Below, piece by piece: positions 33,003-41,030 of a stretch of 64,000 nt of DNA. Position numbers and translations under genes: made by a program. The notes under the pieces are model-generated. The model saw only the letters and a list, made by a program, of their open reading frames with translations, did not search any database and was not told the origin of the DNA. This DNA comes from Psychrobacillus sp044762745 (GTDB lineage Bacteria; Bacillota; Bacilli; Bacillales_A; Planococcaceae): contig NZ_JBIWEX010000013.1 in assembly GCF_044762745.1 (NCBI RefSeq), positions 53,450-117,449 on the forward strand, in the 5' to 3' direction. How positions within the stretch are numbered: the first letter of the stretch is position 1; the number at the start of each line of letters is the position of its first letter.

Positions 33003-33595
33003 ATGATATGAAGAAAAAAGTGAGGTGGATCGTGCTTATTCCTTTACTAGTTGTTATATCAGGCGGATTTGGTATGTGGATGATCACGAGCAAATGGCTA
33101 GACGATGGATTAGAACCGAAAGCAAATGGATCCAATGAATACGCCATCGTGCTTGGTGCAAAAGTGAAAAAAGGAAATGTCCCTTCTCTTGCTTTACGTT
33201 ATCGTTTAGAAGCGGCACTCGCGTATGCTGTAGAAAATCCTCATGTGAAGCTCGTCGTATCTGGTGGACAAGGTCCCGATGAAGATATAGAGGAAGCTGT
33301 ATTAATGAAAAACTTCCTTTTGGAAAACGGGTTAGCAGAGGAGCGTATCATCGTGGAAAATCGTTCGACCTCTACTTATGAAAACTTGTTGTTTTCGCAA
33401 GAGCTGTTGCCGGATGATGTGGATTCTGTGACGATTATTACGAGCGATTACCATCTATATCGTGCGAAAATGCTTGCTCGTAAGCTAAATTGGGATACGG
33501 ATGTTGTAGCTGCAGAAACGCCAAAAGTGGTGAAGGCGAAAGTGAGATTGCGTGAGCGAGCTGCGCTTTTAAAGACTTATATTGTAGGGAAATAA
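32999..33595 (+). CDS. YdcF/DUF218 family membrane-anchored protein
   Basis: 198 residues from GTG 32999 (GTGA overlap with the PlsY-like gene). One N-terminal membrane segment (about 9-28) precedes a DUF218 domain: YAIVLGAKVKKG, LVVSGGQGPDEDI, ENRSTSTYENLLFS, TIITSDYHLYRAKMLARK. These YdcF/ElyC-like proteins are linked to envelope biogenesis. Coupling to a PlsY-like gene hints at a lipid or wall role. Confidence 0.85.
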   Translation: MNDMKKKVRWIVLIPLLVVISGGFGMWMITSKWLDDGLEPKANGSNEYAIVLGAKVKKGNVPSLALRYRLEAALAYAVENPHVKLVVSGGQGPDEDIEEAVLMKNFLLENGLAEERIIVENRSTSTYENLLFSQELLPDDVDSVTIITSDYHLYRAKMLARKLNWDTDVVAAETPKVVKAKVRLRERAALLKTYIVGK

Positions 33596-33620
33596 CTCCG
33601 AGATACTCGGAGTTATTTTG
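33591..33620. terminator. Terminator after the YdcF-like gene
   Basis: AATAACTCCGAG pairs perfectly with CTCGGAGTTATT around ATA, followed by TTG. The stop codon is within the stem. Confidence 0.85.
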
Positions 33621-33621
33621 T

Positions 33622-34440
33622 CTAAGAAATTCGTGCTTTTCTACCTTCCCTACAAACTAATTTCATAAGAGAACGGTGGGCTGTAGGAACTAGCGTGAAA
33701 AAGATATCCATTGTTCTACGCAATGGCATTGGACAAATAATCGGTTTGTTTTTATGAACGCCATCCAAAGCGATTTTAGCTAGTTTTTCTGGAGACATTA
33801 ACTTTTGCTTTTCTAATTGTTTGTACATAGCTACTTTGTCTATATTGATTGCCTTGGCACTAGTAAAAATAGGCGTATCAACAAATGTTGGACAAAGCGT
33901 GCTCACTTTTACCCCATATTCTTCTGCTTCAAAATGTAAAGAATTAGTCAAGCCTACAATAGCATGTTTGGTTGTCGAGTAAGCAGTAGTAAGAGGAGAT
34001 GGCCCAAGCCCGGCAGCTGATGCTGTGTTAACGAGATGACCGAATCCTTGCTCTTTCATGATACGATATCCAACCTGTGTTCCATTGATTACTCCCCACA
34101 AATTAACGTTCACAATTTCCTTCCAGTCTTCCCTCGACATATCATATAACTCTCCATACATTGTAATACCCGCATTGTTAAATAGATAATCTAATCGCCC
34201 AAATTCTTTGTACGTATATTCAATTACACTCTCCACGCTTTTATAATCAGTAACATCCATATACTCATACCTAGCATTAGGCCCCGTTTCGTTAAGTTGA
34301 ACCTCCGCAGTTTTTCCCTCTTTTTCATTTATATCTGCAATAATTACAAATACATCTTGGGACACGAGTTCGTTGCATAATGCCCTACCTATTCCTGAAG
34401 CACCACCTGTTACAATAGCAATCTTTTTGTAGTCTCCCAT
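33622..34440 (-). CDS. SDR-family oxidoreductase
   Basis: 272 residues, a classical short-chain dehydrogenase. Cofactor loop TGGASGIG (11-18), NNAG at about 91, catalytic Ser in NTASAAG and YSTTK at about 155-159. The C-terminal extension is basic (MPLRRTMDI). It is last in an operon with TetR and SGNH hydrolase genes (16-bp spacing). Substrate unknown, probably a lipophilic alcohol or ketone. Confidence 0.87.
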   Translation of the reverse strand: MGDYKKIAIVTGGASGIGRALCNELVSQDVFVIIADINEKEGKTAEVQLNETGPNARYEYMDVTDYKSVESVIEYTYKEFGRLDYLFNNAGITMYGELYDMSREDWKEIVNVNLWGVINGTQVGYRIMKEQGFGHLVNTASAAGLGPSPLTTAYSTTKHAIVGLTNSLHFEAEEYGVKVSTLCPTFVDTPIFTSAKAINIDKVAMYKQLEKQKLMSPEKLAKIALDGVHKNKPIICPMPLRRTMDIFFTLVPTAHRSLMKLVCREGRKARIS

Positions 34441-34456
34441 ACGAAATCCCCCATTT

Positions 34457-35125
34457 TTATAACCGATTTATACTTGCTGCATATACGTCCGCTACAATTT
34501 GTGCACCAGTACTATTTAAATGAATTCCATCTAATGTAAGATTTAGTCCTCTTTTCTTTGATAACTCGTCGATTTTAGAAGGTTTCTTATAGAAGAAAAC
34601 ATCCAGCATGACTCTCATCGGATTTGTGCTAATGTAATCTGAACTATTTACATTGACTAAGTGCTCCTTAAATGCTGCTTGTATATTCACATAATCTACA
34701 CTCTTCACTTTACTAATGGATTCGATAAGGGCTGCCAATTCTTTCGTTTCTTGATTAGGAGAATTGTGAAGGTCTTCGCCAACTATGGATGGCGATACGG
34801 TAACTACCTTTCTTGATGAAGCAATTACCATATCTAAAATTTGCTGATAAATTTCTTTAAACTCTTCATGGTTATTTACCACTGGCTGTGCTTGAACACT
34901 TAAGAGTTTAGAATAGACATCATTGACACCGATCCAAAGGAATATCAAATCATAGTCAGTAGCTAGCTTCATTTTTGTTAACCGTACATGCAAGCTTTTA
35001 ACTGTTTCCCCTGGTTTCCCAAGATTGACGAACGTGACAGTTGGGTACCTTTCTTTTAAAATGTGAAAGAAAGAAACGCCAGGTCTACCATCTGTTAGAC
35101 TGTCTCCAATGAACCCAATTTTCAT
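34457..35125 (-). CDS. SGNH/GDSL hydrolase
   Basis: 222 residues. Block I GFIGDSLTDG with nucleophile Ser, block III GVND, and block V DGIHLN with catalytic Asp/His. There is no signal peptide, so it acts in the cytosol on an ester. It starts 1 bp after the TetR stop, suggesting translational coupling. It may act with the downstream SDR on the same TetR-sensed compound. Confidence 0.85.
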   Translation of the reverse strand: MKIGFIGDSLTDGRPGVSFFHILKERYPTVTFVNLGKPGETVKSLHVRLTKMKLATDYDLIFLWIGVNDVYSKLLSVQAQPVVNNHEEFKEIYQQILDMVIASSRKVVTVSPSIVGEDLHNSPNQETKELAALIESISKVKSVDYVNIQAAFKEHLVNVNSSDYISTNPMRVMLDVFFYKKPSKIDELSKKRGLNLTLDGIHLNSTGAQIVADVYAASINRL

Positions 35126-35126
35126 A

Positions 35127-35726
35127 TCAATTCCCCCTTTTTTTAATCGAAGCTAAAAAGATTGTAATCGCTTGTTTAAAAAGTGGCTCTAGCGTACTTA
35201 AATCTTGGGTGGTGTTCGTAAGTTGGCATAAGCCACCTAGCCATGTTCCTAATAGTGCAGTCCACTCCTCAATATTTCCTTCTTTAAATTCTCCATGTTC
35301 AACCCCTTCTTGAAATATAGAACGGTAAGATCCCATTGGTATTACTGCTAGCTCGAATAATTTCTGCACGGATTCTGGACTTGATTTTGGATCAGATGCT
35401 AACTCCTGCCCTGCTTTTAATAGTGGTGTCTGGTAATTGTATAAAACATGCATAGCCATTCCATACCATTTCTCTGTAGCAGTTGAATAAGCCGGTTCCT
35501 TTTCCAACCATTTTTCATACCATTCCCGCATTGATTTTTGTGCTAATAAAACAAAAAGCTTTTCTTTATTTTCAAAATGATAATAAATATGTCCCTTACT
35601 ATAACCAGAGGCTTTTGAAATATCCCCTACGGTTGTTTGAGTATATCCCTTTTCAGAAAATAAAAGGAATGAATTTTCCATTATTACTTGCCTTGCTTTA
35701 TCGCTATCATAACGTCTTTTATTCAA
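35127..35726 (-). CDS. TetR-family transcriptional regulator
   Basis: 199 residues. The N-terminal HTH is TQTTVGDISKASGYSKGHIYYHFENKEKL. The C-terminal ligand-binding domain is helical. The probable start is TTG 35726 with AAGGAG about 11 bases upstream. It is first in the TetR-SGNH-SDR operon and likely autorepresses through the palindrome just upstream. Confidence 0.88.
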   Translation of the reverse strand: MNKRRYDSDKARQVIMENSFLLFSEKGYTQTTVGDISKASGYSKGHIYYHFENKEKLFVLLAQKSMREWYEKWLEKEPAYSTATEKWYGMAMHVLYNYQTPLLKAGQELASDPKSSPESVQKLFELAVIPMGSYRSIFQEGVEHGEFKEGNIEEWTALLGTWLGGLCQLTNTTQDLSTLEPLFKQAITIFLASIKKRGN

Positions 35727-35752
35727 TATTTTAGAAGCTCCTTCTTACATTT

Positions 35753-35764
35753 GAACAATCGTTC
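35753..35764. promoter_or_regulatory. Candidate TetR operator
   Basis: GAACAATCGTTC is a 12-bp inverted repeat (GAAC-N4-GTTC) 27 bp upstream of the TetR start. It also resembles a SOS box core, but the position favours TetR autoregulation. Confidence 0.45.
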
Positions 35765-35893
35765 TATTTAAATTATAAATTATTTAACTGAAAATTCAAA
35801 TCATTTTATGAGTGTTCATAATATTGTCACTTTGGATTAAAAGCAATACATCTTATTGGAAATGTATTGCCCAATGAACACGAGGCATTAGTT

Positions 35894-36289
35894 TTAGTTA
35901 TATAGTCTAAATGTAGCTGTACTATATGCTATTAAGTTTCCTTGTTCATCGATTACTTTGCCATTTAAAATCGCCGTATGATCGGAGCGGTGTATAAGCT
36001 CACCAATTATTTCACTTGTTCCTTCAAAAACACTATTTAAAAACTTTACTTCCATTTGAATGGTTGATGCAGCCTTAACGCCTAATGATCTAGATGTTAT
36101 GCCCATTACTATATCTAGACCAGACATTATAACTCCCCCATGCAACATATCCTTTAAGTTAGAAATTTCGGGTCTTTTTTTTATTTGAATTATTACTTTC
36201 CCATATTCAACACTTACACATTCGAATCCTATATACTTAAAAAAATTAGATTGTTCAAACTCATTAATCAAAGAAGAAAAGTTCATCAT
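35894..36289 (-). CDS. Hotdog-fold thioesterase (PaaI-like)
   Basis: 131 residues. LKDMLHGGVIMSGLDIVMGI carries the HGG active-site loop of PaaI/YbgC-type acyl-CoA thioesterases, and the central beta strands (VKFLNSVFEGTSEIIGELI) follow. AGGAGG precedes two ATGs in tandem. It probably hydrolyses an aryl- or acyl-CoA. Its closeness to aromatic-degradation genes is suggestive, but it is separate from them by a terminator. Confidence 0.85.
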   Translation of the reverse strand: MMNFSSLINEFEQSNFFKYIGFECVSVEYGKVIIQIKKRPEISNLKDMLHGGVIMSGLDIVMGITSRSLGVKAASTIQMEVKFLNSVFEGTSEIIGELIHRSDHTAILNGKVIDEQGNLIAYSTATFRLYN

Positions 36290-36356
36290 ACAAGCCTCCT
36301 GTGCACCAATACTGTGATTTTATCATTGTTTCGTCGAATTTATCGCTTGTTTGCCA

Positions 36357-36401
36357 TAAAAAGCACAAAAGGCGCGCATTTGCGTCTCTTGTGCTTTTTA
36401 T
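36357..36401 (-). terminator. Terminator of the DinB gene
   Basis: Leftward AAAAAGCACAAGAG...CTTTTGTGCTTTTTA forms a long stem around GACGCAAATGCGCGC. Confidence 0.8.
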
Positions 36402-36426
36402 CTTCTCTTGATATTTATAATAGCTA

Positions 36427-36933
36427 TTAACTCTTTTGATATTGTACTTTCTCCAAATGACGTACCATTTGACCTAAGTGACTCTCTATATGTTTAACAA
36501 TTAAATGATCGATTAAAAAAGACAGCGGTTTGCCATCAAAATTAGCGTTATAGCTTGGTGCAGTTTTACTTAAATCTTCCGCTTGGACTTTACTTAACGC
36601 TCGCTTTGTAAGAGAAATTAGCGATTGGAGACGAGTAATTACTTGTTCTGTAGAAACAGAAGCAACATAATTTTCTTCCACAGCGGCTAAACGTCGAACA
36701 TGCTCGTGGTTACGTCCCCATTTTGCCCCAGGAACGATTAATAATGCTTCTAAATCTGCTACCCAGAATTCGACTGCTTCGATGACATGACAAGCAATTT
36801 GCATAACTGACCATTCTTCATCAGATGGCTTTTTATATAAGAAAGATGTTTCTGTTGCTTCTATTATGTGAACCATTTGATCGATGATTGATTTGATAAT
36901 TGTTGAACTTTCTTTCAAATTTTCTATTGTCAT
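36427..36933 (-). CDS. DinB-family protein, candidate thiol-dependent maleylpyruvate isomerase
   Basis: A 168-residue four-helix DinB protein. The metal triad is visible as H49 (MQIACHVIEA) and H148/H152 (KHIESHLGQ). DinB-fold proteins include bacillithiol S-transferases and the mycothiol-dependent maleylpyruvate isomerase of actinobacteria. It is divergent, across 73 bp, from the first IclR gene of a gentisate cluster that otherwise shows no isomerase. It may convert maleylpyruvate to fumarylpyruvate using bacillithiol. The family call is firm; the enzyme role is inference. Confidence 0.8.
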   Translation of the reverse strand: MTIENLKESSTIIKSIIDQMVHIIEATETSFLYKKPSDEEWSVMQIACHVIEAVEFWVADLEALLIVPGAKWGRNHEHVRRLAAVEENYVASVSTEQVITRLQSLISLTKRALSKVQAEDLSKTAPSYNANFDGKPLSFLIDHLIVKHIESHLGQMVRHLEKVQYQKS

Positions 36934-37006
36934 TGTAAAATACTCCTTAGTGTCGGTTCTAAACCGTTAATTGTGATGCATTACAAAAAAACAAAGGAAG
37001 AAAGGA

Positions 37007-37777
37007 ATGAATTTAATGTCTAGCAATACAACCATCGGCTCTTTAACTTTAGGAATTCAAATTATCGATGCCGTTGCGCAAAGTGATATTCCTTTAAAGT
37101 TTTCAGATATTCAAGAAATTACGGGTATTTCCAAAAGTAATTTGTACAAGTATTTAAATACATTAACGCAAATGGACTTATTATTTCGTGATCAAAAACG
37201 AGGGTATTTTTCATTAGGCTATAAGTTTTTAGAATACGGAACAGCAGCACTGCAAAATGCTGATTTCATAGGTAGATTAACTCCATATTTTAAAGAAATT
37301 AGTAAACTGACAAGCATGACCACTCTACTAGCAACTTGGATCAATGATGGACCTGTTATTACGAATATTTGGAATACCAATTATGGGTTAAATATTGGTG
37401 CACAGGTAGGAACAAAATTACCATTATCATCATCATCAGGTAAAATATTTGCAGCTTATGCCAATTCATTAGAAATAACAAATTGGATTGAACAGGAACA
37501 ACAAACAATCGAACAATTTAACATAGCTAAATTTCAACGTGAGCTAAAGCAAATAAGGATGGAACATTTTACTTATTCCTATGAGCCACTTGTGCGTCAT
37601 GTATCATCTATCGGCTTTCCAATTCTTAACTACAAACACGAGCTCGTAGGTTCTTTTTCTGTCGTCGGTTTTTCTGAAGATGTACCTAGTGCCTTCGATA
37701 CAGACATTATTCAACGCATTATATCCATGAGTAAAGAAATGTCTGCAATATATGGTTATAAAGAGAAAGAGGAATAA
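37007..37777 (+). CDS. IclR-family regulator 1 of the gentisate cluster
   Basis: 256 residues. The N-terminal winged HTH is LKFSDIQEITGISKSNLYKYLNTL, and the effector domain has IGAQVGTKLPLSSSSGKIFAAY. It is similar throughout to the IclR at 39185, suggesting a paralogous pair. Start ATG 37007 or 37016. It is convergent with the monooxygenase gene and divergent from DinB. It probably senses an aromatic acid such as 3-hydroxybenzoate or gentisate. Confidence 0.88.
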   Translation: MNLMSSNTTIGSLTLGIQIIDAVAQSDIPLKFSDIQEITGISKSNLYKYLNTLTQMDLLFRDQKRGYFSLGYKFLEYGTAALQNADFIGRLTPYFKEISKLTSMTTLLATWINDGPVITNIWNTNYGLNIGAQVGTKLPLSSSSGKIFAAYANSLEITNWIEQEQQTIEQFNIAKFQRELKQIRMEHFTYSYEPLVRHVSSIGFPILNYKHELVGSFSVVGFSEDVPSAFDTDIIQRIISMSKEMSAIYGYKEKEE

Positions 37778-37797
37778 CTCCCCTCTTTCTTTTTTTA
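37763..37797 (+). terminator. Terminator after IclR 1
   Basis: AGAAAGAGG pairs with CCTCTTTCT, followed by seven T. The IclR stop codon is in the loop. Confidence 0.85.
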
Positions 37798-37802
37798 TTC
37801 TA

Positions 37803-39002
37803 TTAAGCTTTTACCTCGTTTTTTCGAACGTTGAAATAGTTGTATAAATGGTCTGCTACTTCATAATCTGTAGCTTTATGATTATTGAAAACAGTTTCAC
37901 GTAATAAAATTGTGATTTCATCTTCCGCATGAATGATTTCTCCCCATTTACGTGCAGATGTTTGAACCATTGCACTACGAGGCTGTCTTTCCGCTTGGTA
38001 TTTGGTAAAAGCCTCATTATAAGTAGATTCTGTTTCCAGTGCTTCCCCTATAACAAAAGCATCTTCCAGTGCCTGCGCACCACCTTGTGCTAAATATTGT
38101 AGCATCGGATGTGCGGCATCCCCTAACAATGTCACATTTCCTTCAGTCCAATTTTCAATTGGCAAGCGGTCGAACATTGCCCAACGGAATTGCGTAGAAA
38201 TAAACTCTAACGCACGCGCTACTAATGGATGAGCTCCCTCAAAACGTTGTGCCATTTCTTCTGGTGTACCCCAGTCACCGTCTGGCTTGTAATCATAAGT
38301 TTTAAACACAACAACTTGATTATACAGTTCACCACGACGTACAGGATATTGGACTAAATGTAAGTTGGGACCAATCCACATAATGACATCATCCATTGCT
38401 ACATCACCTTTAGCAGTGATTTCTTCTATTGGAATCGTTCCACGGTATGCAACATATTCAGAGCAAATAGGCTCGTCATTTGAAAATAATTTACGTATAT
38501 TTGATTTTAAACCGTCTGCACCAATGACAGCTTCGGCACTATACGTTTCCCCTTTTTGGTTTGTAACAGTTGCTTGCCCTTCTGCTTGTTCGACTTTTTG
38601 AATAATTTGATCGTTCATAAATTGGATACGTCCTTGTTTTTGACACGCTTCAAATAGTACACGGTGTAGATCTGAACGATGGAGTACTACATATGGTTGC
38701 TTAAAATGTTCTTGGAAACCTTCTGTTAAATCTAAAACTGCTAACTCTTTTGCTGTATAAACATCCTTCAAAACAAGACGTTTTGGGAATACAGAAACTT
38801 TTGCAATTTCTTCTTTCACCCCTAGTTGATCTAAAACAAATAGCGCATTTGCACCTAGTTGAATACCAGCACCAACTTCACCAAATTCAGGCGCTTGTTC
38901 TAGTACGGCTACGGACTTGTCCGTTCGTTGTACAATTGAAAGCGCTGTCGCTAAACCGCCGATTCCTCCACCAACTACGATAATGTCACTGATTTTCGTC
39001 AT
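37803..39002 (-). CDS. FAD-dependent monooxygenase, probable 3-hydroxybenzoate 6-hydroxylase
   Basis: 399 residues, group A flavoprotein hydroxylase. FAD fold GGGIGG (11-16), DG motif GADGLKSNIRKLF (about 160) and GD motif LLGDAAHPMLQYLAQGGAQALEDA (about 293). This family includes salicylate and 3-hydroxybenzoate hydroxylases. Next to gentisate 1,2-dioxygenase and fumarylpyruvate hydrolase, 3-hydroxybenzoate 6-hydroxylase (giving gentisate) is the best guess. Transcribed away from the IclR 2 gene, with an AAATAGAGAACA operator shared with the FAH promoter. Confidence 0.85.
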   Translation of the reverse strand: MTKISDIIVVGGGIGGLATALSIVQRTDKSVAVLEQAPEFGEVGAGIQLGANALFVLDQLGVKEEIAKVSVFPKRLVLKDVYTAKELAVLDLTEGFQEHFKQPYVVLHRSDLHRVLFEACQKQGRIQFMNDQIIQKVEQAEGQATVTNQKGETYSAEAVIGADGLKSNIRKLFSNDEPICSEYVAYRGTIPIEEITAKGDVAMDDVIMWIGPNLHLVQYPVRRGELYNQVVVFKTYDYKPDGDWGTPEEMAQRFEGAHPLVARALEFISTQFRWAMFDRLPIENWTEGNVTLLGDAAHPMLQYLAQGGAQALEDAFVIGEALETESTYNEAFTKYQAERQPRSAMVQTSARKWGEIIHAEDEITILLRETVFNNHKATDYEVADHLYNYFNVRKNEVKA

Positions 39003-39042
39003 AAATGATAACCTCCTAGTAATTTAATGTGTTAAATTCCAT

Positions 39043-39066
39043 AAATAGAGAACAATGTTTCCTTAT
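39043..39066. promoter_or_regulatory. Candidate IclR operator upstream of the monooxygenase
   Basis: AAATAGAGAACAATGT (39043-39058) matches AAATAGAGAACATTGT upstream of the FAH gene at 39994, 15 of 16 bases. It lies in the leader between the monooxygenase and IclR 2 genes, so it is likely a shared operator. Confidence 0.6.
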
Positions 39067-39184
39067 AATGAAAATCTACCTCAAATATAGTATAGTTGTC
39101 AATGATAAATCAAAATTTTCTAATTCTTAAAAACGTTTTCACAATAATAATAACAGTGAGTAAAAACTGAAAGAAGGAAACCAA

Positions 39185-39934
39185 ATGGAAGAAAATAAAC
39201 AGAGGATTATCCAATCGTTACAAACCGGATTAGGATTATTAGAAATGATTGCCAAAGAACGAAAACCAATGAAGTTTACAGATATTCAGCATCTATCAAA
39301 TATGACCAAAAGCAATCTCCATAAATATTTAACAACATTTATCCAGTCAGGATTTTTATACCGAGATCCCGTTACCTATACATACAAACTAGGCAACAAA
39401 CTTGTAGAGATTGGTAATGTTGCACAGGGAGATACATCTATTATTAAAATTGCAGATCCATATATGAAAGCTTTTACAGAAGAAACGGGTTTAACAGCAC
39501 TAATCGCTATACCTTCCTTAGAGGGTCCACTTGTAAAAGAAATATGGAGTGTCACATACGGTATTGACATTGGTGCACAAAATGGAACTACGTTGCCGTT
39601 GATTTCATCTACAGGATATATTTTTTATGCATTTAAAGACGGAATACAACAAATCAAATGGATTGACCAATCTAATAAAACATTATTAAACCAAACTCAA
39701 CACGCTTTTTTACAAGAAATCGAACAGGTAAAAGAACAATTATTTGTAGCAAAAACGGAGCCACTCAAAGAACATATTTCTTCTTGTAGTGTGCCAGTGT
39801 TCAATTTCCAACAGGAATTAATAGCTGCGATTACAGCTGTAGGTTACAAAAATCTTATCCCTAATAATCATCATCATCCTACGGCACAAAAAATGTTGGT
39901 GTTATCACAAAAATTATCAAATTACTTTAAATAA
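39185..39934 (+). CDS. IclR-family regulator 2 of the gentisate cluster
   Basis: 249 residues with an N-terminal winged HTH (MKFTDIQHLSNMTKSNLHKYLTTF) and IclR effector domain (IGAQNGTTLPLISSTGYIFYAF). It is similar to IclR 1 along its length. It is divergent from the monooxygenase and directly upstream of the FAH-gentisate dioxygenase operon, so it is the prime candidate for binding the AAATAGAGAACA sites on both sides. Confidence 0.88.
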   Translation: MEENKQRIIQSLQTGLGLLEMIAKERKPMKFTDIQHLSNMTKSNLHKYLTTFIQSGFLYRDPVTYTYKLGNKLVEIGNVAQGDTSIIKIADPYMKAFTEETGLTALIAIPSLEGPLVKEIWSVTYGIDIGAQNGTTLPLISSTGYIFYAFKDGIQQIKWIDQSNKTLLNQTQHAFLQEIEQVKEQLFVAKTEPLKEHISSCSVPVFNFQQELIAAITAVGYKNLIPNNHHHPTAQKMLVLSQKLSNYFK

Positions 39935-39940
39935 AATAGT

Positions 39941-39986
39941 GATTTTTCTGAAAAATCTTGACACTGCACTATAAAATGTATTATAT
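39941..39986 (+). promoter_or_regulatory. Promoter of the FAH-gentisate dioxygenase operon with adjacent palindrome
   Basis: TTGACA (39958-39963) and TTATAT (39981-39986) are separated by 17 bp. The perfect palindrome GATTTTTCTGAAAAATC (39941-39957) abuts the -35 box. It may serve as an activator site or as a weak terminator for IclR 2. Confidence 0.7.
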
Positions 39987-39993
39987 TTTCTTT

Positions 39994-40018
39994 AAATAGA
40001 GAACATTGTATTCTATTT
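39994..40018. promoter_or_regulatory. Candidate IclR operator at the FAH transcription start
   Basis: AAATAGAGAACATTGT followed by ATTCTATTT forms an imperfect palindrome at the expected transcription start. The same word lies upstream of the monooxygenase at 39043. Confidence 0.6.
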
Positions 40019-40037
40019 TGATAATAGGAGGATTAGA

Positions 40038-40991
40038 ATGAAATTAATTAACTATACCTTTAATGGCACAACACGTGCCGGAGCAATTGTAGGCGAACAA
40101 GTAATTGATTTAAATTATGCTTACGAAACGCAATTAAAAACAGCTGGTGAATATCGCTATAAAGAAATTGCCCATGCATATGTACCATCTACAACAGATG
40201 AGATATATCAAGGGGGTAAAAAATCAATTGAATTAGCACAACAAGCTGTAAAATTCCTATTGGCTAATCCAACTGTCTCTGCACAGAACGCAATTTTTTC
40301 ACTTGAGGAAGTAAAAGTAGAAGCACCTGTCATTAATCCAGGAAAAATTATATGTGTAGGGCATAATTACCGTGAACATATTTTAGAAATGGGTCGTGAA
40401 TTACCTACACATCCTGTTGTCTTCGCTAAATTCGCGAACACTATTTTAGGTCCTGAAGACGATATCCCATTTTATCCGATTTCGGAGCAATTAGATTATG
40501 AAGCAGAATTCACTTTTGTAATTGGAAAACAAGCACGCAATGTCTCAGAAGAAGACGCATTGGATTACGTTGCTGGTTACACGATTGCTAATGATGTGAC
40601 TTATCGCGATATCCAACGTCGCACATTACAATGGCTACAAGGCAAAACTGTAGACGGTTCTGCACCAATGGGTCCTTATTTAGTAACAGCTGATGAATTA
40701 AAAGATCCATCTGGTTTAAATGTTGTATTAACTGTAAATGGAGAAGTTCGTCAAAAAACAAATACAGCCAATTTAGTATTCTCTGTACAGAAATTAGTGT
40801 CATTCTTATCCAATTTAATGACGCTTGAACCTGGAGATGTTGTATTAACAGGTACGCCAGGTGGTGTTGGGGTAGCGATGGAACCGCCTACATTTTTAAA
40901 AGATGGCGATGTAGTGCGTATTGAAATCGATAAAGTAGGAGCTTTAGAAAATAAAGTCGCTACTGTAGCAGGCACATTAGTAAATGCTTAA
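40038..40991 (+). CDS. FAH-family hydrolase, probable fumarylpyruvate hydrolase
   Basis: 317 residues. The fumarylacetoacetate hydrolase domain covers residues about 100-310. It includes GKIICVGHNYREHILEMG, a metal-binding DYEAEFTFVIG, NDVTYRDIQRRTLQWLQGKTVDGSAPMGPY and VVLTGTPGGVG. It should cleave fumarylpyruvate to fumarate and pyruvate, the last step of gentisate degradation. Cotranscribed with the dioxygenase 39 bp downstream. Confidence 0.9.
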   Translation: MKLINYTFNGTTRAGAIVGEQVIDLNYAYETQLKTAGEYRYKEIAHAYVPSTTDEIYQGGKKSIELAQQAVKFLLANPTVSAQNAIFSLEEVKVEAPVINPGKIICVGHNYREHILEMGRELPTHPVVFAKFANTILGPEDDIPFYPISEQLDYEAEFTFVIGKQARNVSEEDALDYVAGYTIANDVTYRDIQRRTLQWLQGKTVDGSAPMGPYLVTADELKDPSGLNVVLTVNGEVRQKTNTANLVFSVQKLVSFLSNLMTLEPGDVVLTGTPGGVGVAMEPPTFLKDGDVVRIEIDKVGALENKVATVAGTLVNA

Positions 40992-41030
40992 CGCTTAAAA
41001 TCATCTTATTTGAAAGGGAGTCGAGGAATT

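Noticed and set aside
35753..35764. SOS box upstream of the TetR operon
   Set aside because: Contains GAAC-N4-GTTC but the position fits a TetR self-operator and the operon has no DNA-repair genes.
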